Origin: Lachnospiraceae bacterium
GTDB lineage: Bacteria > Bacillota > Clostridia > Lachnospirales > Lachnospiraceae
Length of the DNA: 50,548 nt
Assembly: GCA_900771955.1 (NCBI GenBank)
Contig: CAAGPW010000106.1
Location: 1-50,548, forward strand
Direction: 5' to 3'
Shown here: positions 7,822 to 17,940 of the stretch, in pieces
How positions within the stretch are numbered: position 1 is the first letter of the stretch
Layout of the letters: each line of letters starts with the position of its first letter
Position numbers and translations under genes: made by a program
Notes under the pieces: model-generated
Database searches by the model: none
What the model was told of the DNA's origin: nothing
The model's input: only the letters and a program-made list of their open reading frames with translations

Positions 7822-9423
7822 TTATACTTCCCACTTGTCGCACAGGGAATTGATCTGGTCTGCAAACTTCGCCATATCCTTGTTGGTCATGACGCCCTCG
7901 CTCTTGGTGACCAGTGCCAGCAGACGTCTTGCGGAAGCCAGCAGCCTCTCAAATACTCCGGTGGCAGGCTTCGTCTTTTTCTTCACGGCAACCGGTGCTG
8001 CCTCATAGGTGAACTTATTACTGATCAGGTCGAATTCCGTGCCGCTGTAAGGCGCGTAGGCTCTCTGCCCGTACTCGATCTTCAGGCACTCGGTAAACGC
8101 GGTACATACACTGTCTTCACCATGTACCACGAACACTTTCTTGGGCTTCTCCTCAAATGCCTGCAGCCAGTCGATCAGGCCTTCCTTATCCGCATGGCCA
8201 CTTAAGCCCACCAGCTTCCGGATCTGCGCCCGTACCTGAATCGTTTCCCCGAAAAGCTTCACTTCATTGGTGCCCTCTACTAGGGCTCTGCCCAGGGTTC
8301 CCACCGACTGATAGCCTACGAACAGGATCGTACATTCCTCCCGCCACAGGTTATGTTTCAGATGGTGGCGGATACGTCCCGCATCACACATACCGGAGGC
8401 AGAAATAATGACCTTTGGAGTATCATCAAAGTTAATGGCCTTGGATTCCTCACTGGTGATGGACAGTTTCAGTCCCGAAAAAGCAATGGGATTGATGCCC
8501 TCTCGCACATATTCCATAGCCTCCTCATCAAAGCATTCCCACCGGTTCTCCTGAAATACACCGGTAGCCTCCACAGCCATGGGACTATCCACATACACCG
8601 GGAAATCCTCATGTCCTTTGACCAGTCGTCCCACCTTAATCTTCCGCAGGAAATACAGAATCTCCTGGGTACGTCCCACAGCAAAGGACGGGATCACCAC
8701 ATTACCTCCTCTGTCCAGGGTCTCCTGCAGCACCTTCGTCAGCTCTGCCACATAGTCTAATTTATCCTTCGGATGCAGTCTGTCGCCGTAGGTGGATTCC
8801 ATGACCACATAATCCGCTTCCTTTGTCGGGGTCGGATCCTTTAACAGGGGCTGATGCTTATTGCCGATATCGCCGGAAAATACGATCTTCTTCGTATTGC
8901 CGTCCTCTGTCAGCCACACTTCAATGCTGGCAGAACCCAGCAGATGTCCGATATCCGTAAAACGAATCTTCACGCCATCACACACTTCTATGATGGTATT
9001 GTAATGGCAGGGTACCAGTCTGCGGATCACGCCGTCCGCATCCTCCATGGTATACAACGGCTCCACCACCGCATTATTGGCAGAACGTTTGGCCTTACGG
9101 TTCTTCCACTCCGCCTCGGCGCTCTGGATATGCGCACAGTCACGCAGCATAATGCTGCACAGATCCGCCGTGGCATCCGTAGTATAGATCTGCCCCCGGA
9201 ATCCTCTGGCATACAGAAGCGGCAGAAGTCCCGAATGATCTACATGGGCATGGGTCAGGAAGACATAATCGATCATGGATTCCGCCACCGGCAGCGGAAC
9301 ATTTTCAAATTCATTGATGCCCTGCTCCATACCGTAATCCACTAAAATATGCTTTCCGGCCACCTCCAGATAATGGCAGCTTCCGGTTACTTCATGGTCT
9401 GCCCCCACAAACACAAGTTTCAT
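7822..9423 (-). CDS. MBL-fold, beta-CASP metallo-hydrolase with RNA-specificity domain
   Basis: A 533-residue protein of the metallo-beta-lactamase/beta-CASP family whose members are mostly RNases. The zinc motif HAHVDH is at 58-63 and a further ligand is in DIGHLLGSASIEV. The beta-CASP domain includes GGNVVIPSFAVGRTQEIL and ISASGMCDAGRIRHHL; the C-terminal RMMBL segment carries LSGHADKEGLIDW and VVHGEDSV. An extra ~60-residue tail follows. GGAGGT precedes the ATG. It lies 24 bp beyond the ABC transporter gene and is probably co-transcribed with it. RNA processing is the likely role; the substrate is unknown. Confidence 0.88.
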   Translation of the reverse strand: MKLVFVGADHEVTGSCHYLEVAGKHILVDYGMEQGINEFENVPLPVAESMIDYVFLTHAHVDHSGLLPLLYARGFRGQIYTTDATADLCSIMLRDCAHIQSAEAEWKNRKAKRSANNAVVEPLYTMEDADGVIRRLVPCHYNTIIEVCDGVKIRFTDIGHLLGSASIEVWLTEDGNTKKIVFSGDIGNKHQPLLKDPTPTKEADYVVMESTYGDRLHPKDKLDYVAELTKVLQETLDRGGNVVIPSFAVGRTQEILYFLRKIKVGRLVKGHEDFPVYVDSPMAVEATGVFQENRWECFDEEAMEYVREGINPIAFSGLKLSITSEESKAINFDDTPKVIISASGMCDAGRIRHHLKHNLWREECTILFVGYQSVGTLGRALVEGTNEVKLFGETIQVRAQIRKLVGLSGHADKEGLIDWLQAFEEKPKKVFVVHGEDSVCTAFTECLKIEYGQRAYAPYSGTEFDLISNKFTYEAAPVAVKKKTKPATGVFERLLASARRLLALVTKSEGVMTNKDMAKFADQINSLCDKWEV

Positions 9424-9447
9424 AGCTCTACCTCCATTTTTGTAATA

Positions 9448-11208
9448 TTATTTCAAAGCATTGGCTGTTTCGTAGAACTGATAATAGATGCCTTTCTGTT
9501 CCATCAGCTGATCGTGATTGCCTTCCTCCACGATGCCGTCATCCGTCAGCACCAGGATCCGGTCGGAGTTGCGGATACTGGAAAGTCTGTGGGCGATGGT
9601 CAGGGTCGTACGTCCTTCTGACAATTCTCCCAGAGATTTTGCCACAGCAAACTCGCTCTCATTATCCAGCGCGGAAGTCGCTTCATCCAGAATGATGATG
9701 GGCGGATTCTTCAGAAACACTCTGGCAATACTGATCCGCTGTTTCTGTCCGCCGGACAGCTTTACACCCCGTTCTCCCACATAGGTATCATAACCGTCCT
9801 TCAGTCCCATGATAAAGTCATGGGCTCCGGCACGTTTTGCCGCATTCATTACTTCTTCCCTTGAAGCGCCGGGACGTCCGTACGCGATATTTTCATAGAT
9901 CGTACCGGAAAAAAGATACACATCCTGCTGTACGATACCGATATTTCCCCGCAGGCTCTTTAAAGTAAAATGCCTGATATCCTGACCGTCCAGTAAGATC
10001 TTTCCTTCCGAGACATCGTAAAATCTCGGGATCAGATTACACAGTGTCGTCTTGCCGCCACCGGAAGGACCGACGATGGCCACTTTTTCTCCCGCATGGA
10101 TCTGCAGATTCAGGTTGGTAAATACCTTGTTGTGGTCATCCGGATACTCAAAGCTTACTTTTTCAAAAGAGATCTCTCCCTTCGGATCCTTGAGTTCTAC
10201 CGCGTCCGGTTCATCGAAGATCTCGATATCCGCATCCACGATCTGTAAGAAGCGCTCGATGCCCGTCATGCCCCGCTGGAACTGCTCGGCAAATTCAATG
10301 ATGCGGCGGATCGTTGCGATCAGGGTGGATACATACAGCATATATGCCACCAGGTCGCCGGCTGCGATCCTCCCATTTACCATGAAGATACCGCCGGCCA
10401 CCAGCACCACCAGATACATCAGTCCGTCAAACAGCTTGACAGTGGTATTAAACGCCGCCATATAACGATAGGTCAGCTTCTTGATATCCAAAAAAGTGCC
10501 GTTGTCCTTCTCGAACTTGACGTTTTCCACTTCTTCGTTGGTAAAGGCCTTGACCACCTTATGTCCCAGCAGACTGTCCTCGATCCGGGCATTCAGTTCC
10601 CCGATCTGATTCCGCTGCTTGCGGAAAGCGCTTCGCATCCGGAAATTCAGGATCATGCACACGCCGCACATCAGCGGCACGCACAGGAAGATCATCAGGG
10701 TCAGGGGCAGATTGATATTGGCCAGAATGATAAAAGAGATCACCGTCTTGATCCCGGCGATGAAAAACTCTTCCGGACAATGATGGGCGAATTCCGTTAC
10801 ATCAAACAGATCATTGGTGATCCGTCCCATGATCTGGCCGACCTTGGTATTGTTATAGTAAGTGTTGGACAGCTTCTGCAAGTGATTGTACGCATCTCTT
10901 CGCATATCTGTCTCAATCTTCGCGCCCATGACGTGTCCCATGTCGGACATATAATAACTGGCAATGCAGTCCACGATTCGAAGTCCGAAATACAGAACGC
11001 CCAGCGAAAGTATGGTCTTCACGGACAAAGCTGCCAGATCCCGCAGTCCCTCGTTGGTAATATAGCGCATGATCAAGGGCAGTACCAGTTCACAGACCGT
11101 GGTCAGTGCCGCACAAAACAGATCCATCCACAGGGTAAAACGATATTTTTTAAAATAAGGTGCGAACCTGCGAAACAACTCGCAGGTGGTATATTGCTTG
11201 TTATCCAT
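9448..11208 (-). CDS. ABC exporter half-transporter (MsbA/LmrA-like)
   Basis: A 586-residue fused protein: an N-terminal six-helix ABC transmembrane domain (about 15-310) and a C-terminal ATPase. In the ATPase, Walker A is GPSGGGKTT, the signature is LSGGQKQR, Walker B is IIILDEATSALD and the H-loop is TIAHRLSSI. Members work as dimers exporting lipids, peptides or drugs. No partner subunit is adjacent, so a homodimer is likely. The start has AAAGGA upstream. The substrate cannot be told from sequence. Confidence 0.92.
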   Translation of the reverse strand: MDNKQYTTCELFRRFAPYFKKYRFTLWMDLFCAALTTVCELVLPLIMRYITNEGLRDLAALSVKTILSLGVLYFGLRIVDCIASYYMSDMGHVMGAKIETDMRRDAYNHLQKLSNTYYNNTKVGQIMGRITNDLFDVTEFAHHCPEEFFIAGIKTVISFIILANINLPLTLMIFLCVPLMCGVCMILNFRMRSAFRKQRNQIGELNARIEDSLLGHKVVKAFTNEEVENVKFEKDNGTFLDIKKLTYRYMAAFNTTVKLFDGLMYLVVLVAGGIFMVNGRIAAGDLVAYMLYVSTLIATIRRIIEFAEQFQRGMTGIERFLQIVDADIEIFDEPDAVELKDPKGEISFEKVSFEYPDDHNKVFTNLNLQIHAGEKVAIVGPSGGGKTTLCNLIPRFYDVSEGKILLDGQDIRHFTLKSLRGNIGIVQQDVYLFSGTIYENIAYGRPGASREEVMNAAKRAGAHDFIMGLKDGYDTYVGERGVKLSGGQKQRISIARVFLKNPPIIILDEATSALDNESEFAVAKSLGELSEGRTTLTIAHRLSSIRNSDRILVLTDDGIVEEGNHDQLMEQKGIYYQFYETANALK

Positions 11209-11238
11209 TGTTATATTCCTTTAAATTCTGTCCCGGGA

Positions 11239-12846
11239 CTACAGGTATTTTCCCTCTCCCTGATAAAAACGGACTTTTCCCTTCTGCTCATTTTTCTGAT
11301 CATACAGGGTCTTATCTGCAGCCGACAGGAAATCCCACACCCGGTTCGGAGATTTCGGGATGGCACAGACACCTCCCACGGAGATCGTAAGCCAGGGTTC
11401 CACACCGGAGTCTTCGTTGGGGATCTCGCATTCCCGGATGCCGGAACAGAGCTGCTGCGCCCGTTCCACCGCATACTCTCTGTCCCGTCCCGTCATGACT
11501 ACCAGGAATTCATCCCCGCCGTAACGGGCCACATAATCCTCTGGGAAACATTTTTTCAAAGTATCCGCCACTTCGCAGATCCCTTCGTCGCCCTTTCCAT
11601 GTCCGTAACGGTCATTCAGCTGTTTGAAATGATCAATATCCAGGAACAGGATACCCAGCTCCTTTTCATTCAGAAGGCAGTCTTCAAACACATCCTCCAG
11701 ATAGCGGTTCAGGCTTCTTTTATTATAAAGTCCGGTCAGTTCATCATGATCCGCCTGATACAGCAGACGGTTCCGCTTCCGTTCCTGTTCCTTCTGCTCC
11801 TCTTCCGCTGTCTGCAGCCGCTTTCTGAGTTCCATCATGTACATGACCTGATTATTCTCTACCAGTTCCCAGTTGTCCTTTAACCGGAAAAAGGTGTCCG
11901 CACTCTGCTGGAATTCCTCCGTTGTCATCTGGTCACTGCAGTACCGTATCCGCAGAGACAACAGCTGTAGCAGAAGACTCTTGTTCTGTTCGATGGCCGC
12001 CTTGGGTTCCAGACAGTTTAATACCTTCTCTATCTGCTCCGGCTTGCCGATCTTTTCCACATATTGCAGCAGGTTCTGGATACTGTCATATTCCGAGGAG
12101 ACCTGGGTCATATCTTCCAGTGCTTCCACCGCAACGCTGACATACTGCTCCGCCTGCTCCCGCTGCCTGCGTCTCTCTGCCAGATGGGCCAGGAATACAT
12201 TGACTGCCAGTCTCGTCTCATGGATGATCTCCTCACGCTGTCCGGTCTCTTCCAGTTTGCGCAGTACCTTTTCGGCCTCATCATCCATATGCAGATGCAG
12301 CAGGCAGCACCCGCACTCCGCCAGCATTTTCCGGAAATTGATCCGGCTGTAGGTACTGTGGTCATCTGCCTGTTCAAATTCCCGGATACATTCCGCATGG
12401 CACTGCACCGCTCTGTCATAAGCTCCCATGAGATAATACGCGTCCGACATGTTGCTCAGCACAATGCTGTGTACCATTTTATCATTATATTTTTCCGTGT
12501 AGTCCAATGCCTTATCGTACTGCTCCATGGCCAGAGACAGATTGTTCTGCATATGGGCTACGATACCGATCATATTGTACGCCCGCGCCACATGATGCTC
12601 CTGATCTGTTCCCAGCAGGCACCGGACGCACTCATCCAGATAGTGCAGGCATTCCTCCTGATTGCCTGTGGTCAGTTGATAAAAGGCAGCAAAATAGCAG
12701 ATCCATCCGTGGATCCCCTTATCATCCTGTTCCGTAACAGCGGAAAGTGCCTGTTCCAGAATCTCCCAGGTAAAAGGTATCCCGTCTGCCATCTGCTTAT
12801 TCAGGCGTTCTGCTGTCTCTAACATTTGCTGTCTCGTTGCGCTCAT
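11239..12846 (-). CDS. TPR-repeat diguanylate cyclase (GGDEF domain)
   Basis: A 535-residue protein without membrane segments. Residues about 1-340 are helical TPR-like repeats, for example ARAYNMIGIVAHMQNNLSLA and VLSNMSDAYYLMGAYDRAVQ. A short coiled coil then leads into a GGDEF domain with DELTGLYNKRSL and the intact catalytic RYGGDEF. The family makes cyclic-di-GMP from two GTP. The usual RxxD inhibitory site five residues upstream is FPED here, so product inhibition at that site is probably absent. The cytosolic TPR part presumably senses a protein partner. Confidence 0.88.
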   Translation of the reverse strand: MSATRQQMLETAERLNKQMADGIPFTWEILEQALSAVTEQDDKGIHGWICYFAAFYQLTTGNQEECLHYLDECVRCLLGTDQEHHVARAYNMIGIVAHMQNNLSLAMEQYDKALDYTEKYNDKMVHSIVLSNMSDAYYLMGAYDRAVQCHAECIREFEQADDHSTYSRINFRKMLAECGCCLLHLHMDDEAEKVLRKLEETGQREEIIHETRLAVNVFLAHLAERRRQREQAEQYVSVAVEALEDMTQVSSEYDSIQNLLQYVEKIGKPEQIEKVLNCLEPKAAIEQNKSLLLQLLSLRIRYCSDQMTTEEFQQSADTFFRLKDNWELVENNQVMYMMELRKRLQTAEEEQKEQERKRNRLLYQADHDELTGLYNKRSLNRYLEDVFEDCLLNEKELGILFLDIDHFKQLNDRYGHGKGDEGICEVADTLKKCFPEDYVARYGGDEFLVVMTGRDREYAVERAQQLCSGIRECEIPNEDSGVEPWLTISVGGVCAIPKSPNRVWDFLSAADKTLYDQKNEQKGKVRFYQGEGKYL

Positions 12847-13068
12847 CGTAATCTCTGTACCGTCCTGTTATCTTTCCATGCTCCGCGCATCGCGGTTCCC
12901 GGACTTCCATCCCTCGCCCGGTGGCATTATCTCTTTATTTTATTATTGTATTATTTTATATCCCAGTACGCAAGTTATTTTCCGGAATAAAATGTTTCCC
13001 TATCTTCAAAAAAATGTTAGAATAAAAATATCTTTCGGAATTTGTCGGGAAAAGGCATGGTTATTTCT
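12847..13068. promoter_or_regulatory. Divergent intergenic region, GGDEF gene / acyltransferase gene
   Basis: This 222-bp AT-rich spacer lies between divergent genes. TAGAAT near 13017 could be a -10 box for the plus-strand gene; no convincing -35 is seen. No RNA gene or repeat recognised. Confidence 0.4.
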
Positions 13069-14136
13069 ATGGAAAATATGACAACACACAGAGAATTTCA
13101 CGATCTGCATTTTGACAGCATCCAGGCTTTACGCGGTCTGGCTGCTCTTTTTGTGGTGTTTCAGCATGTCCGTTTTCTGAATTTTGGAGCTTTCGGTGTG
13201 GACATTTTTTTCTGTATCAGCGGATTCATGATCATGTTTACCACGGAAAAGAGCACGAAATATTTCTTCCGCAAGCGGCTGATCCGGATCCTTCCGCTTT
13301 ACTATCTGATGACTGTCGGAACGTATCTTTTACTGTTGCTGTTCCCCGCCATGTTTCAACAGACCAGACACGATCCTTCCTATCTGGTGAAAAGTCTGCT
13401 GTTTCTCCCCTTTGATATCGGCGGCGGAGCGATCCAGCCTCTGGTACGGATCGGCTGGACCATCAACTGTGAAATGCTGTTCTATCTGTTATTTTTCATC
13501 GCCTTTCACATCAGTCAGAAATACCGCGGGCTGATCTGCGGTGCATTTCTGGCGGTTCTGGTGGGTGCGATGCAGATTTTCGCTCCGGCGATTTCCTCCT
13601 GGCAGTCTCCGATGGGTAGTGTGTTTTCTCCTTTCCTCATTTTTTACGGAGATCCTGTCATGTTGGAATTCGTCTTTGGAATCGTGGCTTACTATCTGCT
13701 GCGGTGTCTGTATCGCAGATATACCCTGCATCCGCTTTCGAAAACAGTAAGCCTTGTATCTGCTCTGTGTATTCCGGTGATTTTCTGCCTGCTTGCCTAT
13801 TTCACGCCCCGAATCAATGTGATCGGTTTCCGCAGGCTTCCCCTGTGGGGACTTCCGGCATTTTGTTTGTTAGTCCTTGCCTTCCTCGCAGGTCTTAACC
13901 TGGCCATGCCCCGTTTTCTCGTACAACTTGGAAACATCAGCTATTCTTTGTATCTGGTGCACTACTATCCGGTAATGCTTCTGGATCGTGCGGTGTTTGA
14001 CTTCTCCACCCTCTCCGTACTGTCCGTTATCGGACTTGCCATAAGCGTTGTACTGAGTGTTGCACTGGCTTATCTGTGCTGGCTTCTGGTGGAACGAAAA
14101 TTCACCGGGTGGCTGCGGAAAGTACTGCTACACTAA
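13069..14136 (+). CDS. Membrane acyltransferase, Acyl_transf_3 family
   Basis: About 355 residues from the ATG at 13069, which has AAAGG upstream at a long spacing; an ATG at 13057 and a TTG at 13042 are alternatives. About ten hydrophobic helices and family motifs are visible: DSIQALRGLAALFVVFQHV near the start, followed by FGAFGVDIFFCISGFMI and RLIRILPLYYLMT. Such enzymes O-acylate extracellular polysaccharides, peptidoglycan or lipids using a cytosolic acyl donor; the acceptor is unknown. It is the only plus-strand gene of the host block and is not linked to polysaccharide genes here. Confidence 0.88.
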   Translation: MENMTTHREFHDLHFDSIQALRGLAALFVVFQHVRFLNFGAFGVDIFFCISGFMIMFTTEKSTKYFFRKRLIRILPLYYLMTVGTYLLLLLFPAMFQQTRHDPSYLVKSLLFLPFDIGGGAIQPLVRIGWTINCEMLFYLLFFIAFHISQKYRGLICGAFLAVLVGAMQIFAPAISSWQSPMGSVFSPFLIFYGDPVMLEFVFGIVAYYLLRCLYRRYTLHPLSKTVSLVSALCIPVIFCLLAYFTPRINVIGFRRLPLWGLPAFCLLVLAFLAGLNLAMPRFLVQLGNISYSLYLVHYYPVMLLDRAVFDFSTLSVLSVIGLAISVVLSVALAYLCWLLVERKFTGWLRKVLLH

Positions 14137-14176
14137 TTGTATATGCAATTCACAAAAAAGATGCACACTTTTTTTG

Positions 14177-14205
14177 TTGACATTTCGGGAACCCTATAGT
14201 ATATT
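14177..14205 (+). promoter_or_regulatory. tRNA-Gly promoter
   Basis: Consensus TTGACA (14177-14182), a 17-bp spacer and TATATT (14200-14205), 20 bp ahead of the tRNA. Confidence 0.85.
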
Positions 14206-14225
14206 ATAACTTGTCCGTAAGACAT

Positions 14226-14298
<73 letters not shown>

Positions 14299-14301
14299 CT
14301 T

Positions 14302-14328
14302 AAAACCCTTGATTTTTCAAGGGTTTTT
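14302..14328 (+). terminator. tRNA-Gly terminator supplied by the element
   Basis: AAAACCCTTGA / TCAAGGGTTTT hairpin with a T run, just inside the element. It replaces the host terminator now found beyond attR at 50199-50225. Confidence 0.85.
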
Positions 14329-14343
14329 CTGTTTTATGTTGTA

Positions 14344-14355
14344 TTTCATGTTGCA
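14344..14355 (+). repeat. Putative integrase arm-site repeat, left end
   Basis: TTTCATGTTGCA, identical to two tandem copies at 50017-50040 near the right end. The location inside both ends fits arm-type integrase or excisionase sites; inferred. Confidence 0.55.
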
Positions 14356-14380
14356 TCATCACCTGTGTTGTAAAGAAAGT

Positions 14381-14403
14381 GCGGAGTCCCTGAAGGTCTC
14401 CGC
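14381..14403. terminator. Hairpin at the end of the conjugation operon
   Basis: GCGGAG / CTCCGC stem about 47 bp past the TGA at 14450. The T run is stronger on the plus strand (CTTTAATTTTTT); the minus-side run is weaker (ACTTTCTTT). Confidence 0.5.
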
Positions 14404-14449
14404 CTTTAATTTTTTCACTTTTTATCCCTTTCTCGTGAATTTTTCTCTT

Positions 14450-16720
14450 TCAACCCCGGTCTCTCTTTGAGGTAACTTTTTTTTCCGGGCGCCGGTTCGC
14501 TTTTTTCGTTATCTTTTTATCCGGTTGTACCTTTGCCGCTGGCTGTACAGCCGGATCATCTGCTTTCCTGTCTTGTACAGTATCAGTCTTTTCATCATTT
14601 CTCATAGCCTGCGTGGTGGGTCTCGCCTGCTGTGTAGGTTTCTCCGGTTCTTCTGCCCCAGCTTCTTCTGCAGCGTATTCCGGTTGCTGTATTTACTCTC
14701 TTATTCTTTCAGTGTGGTGAATGACTTGTTGTGTTTTGACCTTTTCAGGTGTTTCTGCATTTATTCTAGGCCTTTGCTGCCTGATTGTCGGCCTCCTGTT
14801 ATCTTCTCTTTCATCCTCCCTGTTTTCCTGCAGATTATCATGTCTGGTTGTTTCAAGCGGCATCTGCACTTCCAACGGTTGCTGGTTCTGCATCCCGGCG
14901 TGTACGGATTGCTCGTTTCCATCCGGTGTTTTAACGTTTAAGGTAATTTCTTTTCTGTCCTCTTCCTTTTTGTCTCCTAAGACCGGACGTTCCACGGCAC
15001 CGTTGTCCCGTATATTATCATGCAGATTGTCTCCGACAGCATCTACTACCATGGCAAGCTGGTTAAGATTCCGTACCAGATCTTCTGATATCATGCGTAT
15101 AGATTCACTGTCTCTCTTTTCTTCCTGTGAGGGCTGCCCTGACGATGCTCTCCGCTGTCCGGTATCACTGTTTTTAGGATCCATGTCAAACGATTCTCTG
15201 ATAGATCCCGCTGCACTCCTTTTTTTCACCCTGCTTTGTGTAGCTTTTGGTGATGTCTCTTCCTGCGTTTCCGTTTCCTGATTTTTCAGAAAGGGATTCA
15301 CTGTCCAGGACACCGGAACATTCTTATCCTCGACCCAGGATGCCACACCTTCTCCCGCACTAGCCGCTTTACCGCCGATCCACTGTGCCTTACCAGCAGT
15401 CCACTTTGCTGCGCTTTTGATTTCTTTTGCTGCCTTCGGCGCATCCGCATATACGTTGCCTGAAAGCCGCATCCGGTTACGCAGATATCTGGGATTGGAT
15501 ACTCCCCGCTGCACCGTTGACATTGCCATTAACAGCTTATTCCGGTTCAGGAAGAGAGCGATTGCTATTGCGATCTGAATCGTTAGTGCAATTAGCCATC
15601 CAAACCCTACGGATCTCGACCATTCAAATACAAGTTCGTCAAATTTTATTAAAATTCCGATGATCATTGACAAAACCAATATACTTATCTGGGTCTCCAG
15701 AATCTTTCGAAGCCATCCGCCTATCAGTCCGTCATATCCTGGAAAAAGTGATACAATAAGAATTAAAGGCGCCATAAACAGATATACAATGGAAAGGAGC
15801 TGAAAAACCAGCTGTATCAACACTATAATGATGTATATACCACATTTCATAATGCAGGGGATGAGGTACAGAAATGCAAATCCAAGTCGTTCTGTAGCCC
15901 TATCCACGGAAAAGCTGCCGCTTCCATCAGCAGCTACCGTTTCTTTTCTCTCTGTTGCATCTGGTTTGTACGATAAGATACCAAGCACCTGATCATCACT
16001 TGCCGTATAACCGAACTCCATGGTCAGCCAGGGCTGATGCACCATATTGTTCCAGAGGATACCGGCAGCCTCTCCGGAAAAAGCATTAATATTATCTGAA
16101 TAGCCATTCGCTGAATTCACTCCTACCAGTATTTCCAGACTAATTTCCTTTGTTATGTTGTTACCCATCGACAGCATAGTATCCGACATTGTGACAACCA
16201 AGATTGATAACATTACAATCGCTATTACCTTTACGATCTGCCCCAACGCTCCCGCAAGATCCTGGCGTACCATTCTCCCGATCAGCACGCAGAAGGCGGC
16301 GGCACATCCCATCAAAAAGAGGGGCTGGAAAATACTGTCATTCAGTGCCTGTTGTATTACAGATACCTGGGATCCAAACAGATCCACCAGATTAAGGTTG
16401 AAACTGACATAAAATACAACAATCATAAGATACGCCAAAATTCTTTCCACGAAAAAGAAGAATCTCGCCAAAGCATTCAGTCCTTCCATCGTCTTACCGG
16501 CCAGATACTCTCCTATTCCATCCGACAGCTCTACCTCCGCAATATCCAGGGAATAATTATCCCGGTATGCTGATCCCAGATATTTTGCATTGCCAGACAG
16601 ATTATTAAATTCCTGTACCTCTCCGATTGCACTGGAGGACGCCGCTACTGGCTGCACCGGGAGCAGCAGACCAGCTAGGAAAGCTATCATACAAATTACA
16701 TATTTGATCTTATATTTCAT
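14450..16720 (-). CDS. VirB6/Tn916 Orf15-like conjugation channel protein, interrupted by an in-frame TAA
   Basis: The intact part (14693-16720) encodes 675 residues: a signal-like N-terminal helix, then about seven further membrane segments up to about residue 400, then a long charged Gln/Glu/Lys/Pro-rich cytosolic tail. This layout is that of Tn916 Orf15/TcpH-type inner-membrane subunits of Gram-positive type IV secretion systems. At 14693-14695 a TAA interrupts the tail. The same frame then stays open for 80 more codons of the same composition (starting IQQPEYAAEE) and ends at a TGA at 14450. A CAA-to-TAA change would explain it. The truncated protein keeps all membrane parts and may still work. 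GGGAGG precedes the ATG. Last gene of the conjugation operon. Confidence 0.8.
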
Positions 16721-16725
16721 AATTG

Positions 16726-17940
16726 CTAATCCTCCCGAAAAGCAAAATTAGGTCTTCGAAAATACCGGAAATTACAACCTTTCATTGCCGGTGAAAAATG
16801 TCCTCCCGTAACCGGATTATAATCGTTACTGCCACTCAGCCGTGATATACCGACACGCCCATTGGGTAAATCCTCTGTGCCGTAGGCTCTTCCTGCGCAA
16901 TGAATAAAATATTTTGCCCCGTTGTACTCCCCGATATAAATGCCTACATGGTTGATTTTACCCTTTCCCAGCTTTGCCGGATCCTGTAAAAAAGCTAGGT
17001 CACCGATCTGCAGATCCTCCATGGATATCGGAGCAGTAGCATACCATTGCAATGCCGTACCCGACATGGCTACTCCATCCGGCACTCCACCACCGCTGAC
17101 ACCGGTGCCAAAGCACTGTATATATACCCAGTCTACAAAACCGCTGCAGTCAAGCGGGCCTTTCGGCGATCCCTGAGAGGGAGACTTGCCTCCCATAAGA
17201 TAAGGATGGCCAAGCAGGGATGCTGCTACCTGTGTCAGTTCCTGTCTGGTCACATCCCCGACTACAAGCTCTGGCAGTTCGATTTCATCAAACCCATAAA
17301 CATAGCCATATACCTGTGCCAGATACTGACTGTTATGCATGCTGAGAACTGTATCGCTGTTTTTATCCGTCAGGCCAATACGCTTTTTTAAAATTTCTTC
17401 ATATGCTTCATTTACAGACAATGCCGGAAGATAGTCCGTATCCTCGTCCTGATCTTCTTCTCTTTTTTCCTGCAGGGCATTTAATACGTCCTGTATGGTT
17501 TTTCCAGCAAACCAGGATTCCGTTATATCCAGATATTCACAAATTCCGTCTGTTCCTGCATAAATTTTCTGATCCACATCCCGCCATCGTGTCACCTGAT
17601 ATTTCTGTCCGTTTTCCGTAATTTCTTCTTCATAGGCCTCCTGTTCTGTCACTGTGAGGATGCAGAACTGCAGCGACGTGATCAGCGGTTCTCTCTCCTC
17701 TATCCGCTGGCCCAGCTGCTCCGCAAGCAGCACATCCGCCATAAGAGCTATATCCCAGGGCACACCCGTTTCAGAACAGATGGCCTGATAAGCTGCCGCT
17801 GTCTCATCATCTGCCGGGATGTACAGGCTGGACTCAGCCCCTCCATCCATGCATACCACAAAGAGTAAAAGCAACAGTAAAATACCGGAAAACATCGTTC
17901 CAAACAACAACGTTATTTTGAAAAGGAACGCTTTTTTCAT
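16726..17940 (-). CDS. Conjugation-associated NlpC/P60 peptidoglycan hydrolase (Orf14/TcpG-like)
   Basis: A 404-residue protein with one N-terminal membrane helix (about 7-30), a middle region with a lysozyme-like but degenerate character, and a C-terminal NlpC/P60 domain. The catalytic triad is Cys265 (GPLDCSGFV), His331 (NHVGIYIG) and His347 (FIHCAG). Such enzymes cut cell-wall peptides to open a path for the transfer apparatus. In Tn916 Orf14 and TcpG a muramidase domain comes first. The start overlaps the VirB4 stop as ATGA, showing translational coupling. Confidence 0.88.
   Translation of the reverse strand: MKKAFLFKITLLFGTMFSGILLLLLLFVVCMDGGAESSLYIPADDETAAAYQAICSETGVPWDIALMADVLLAEQLGQRIEEREPLITSLQFCILTVTEQEAYEEEITENGQKYQVTRWRDVDQKIYAGTDGICEYLDITESWFAGKTIQDVLNALQEKREEDQDEDTDYLPALSVNEAYEEILKKRIGLTDKNSDTVLSMHNSQYLAQVYGYVYGFDEIELPELVVGDVTRQELTQVAASLLGHPYLMGGKSPSQGSPKGPLDCSGFVDWVYIQCFGTGVSGGGVPDGVAMSGTALQWYATAPISMEDLQIGDLAFLQDPAKLGKGKINHVGIYIGEYNGAKYFIHCAGRAYGTEDLPNGRVGISRLSGSNDYNPVTGGHFSPAMKGCNFRYFRRPNFAFRED

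Noticed and set aside
10561..11883. Long plus-strand frame (440 codons) opposite the ABC and GGDEF genes
   Set aside because: It covers the junction of two clear minus-strand genes in another frame, has His/Gln-rich shadow composition and no ribosome binding site.
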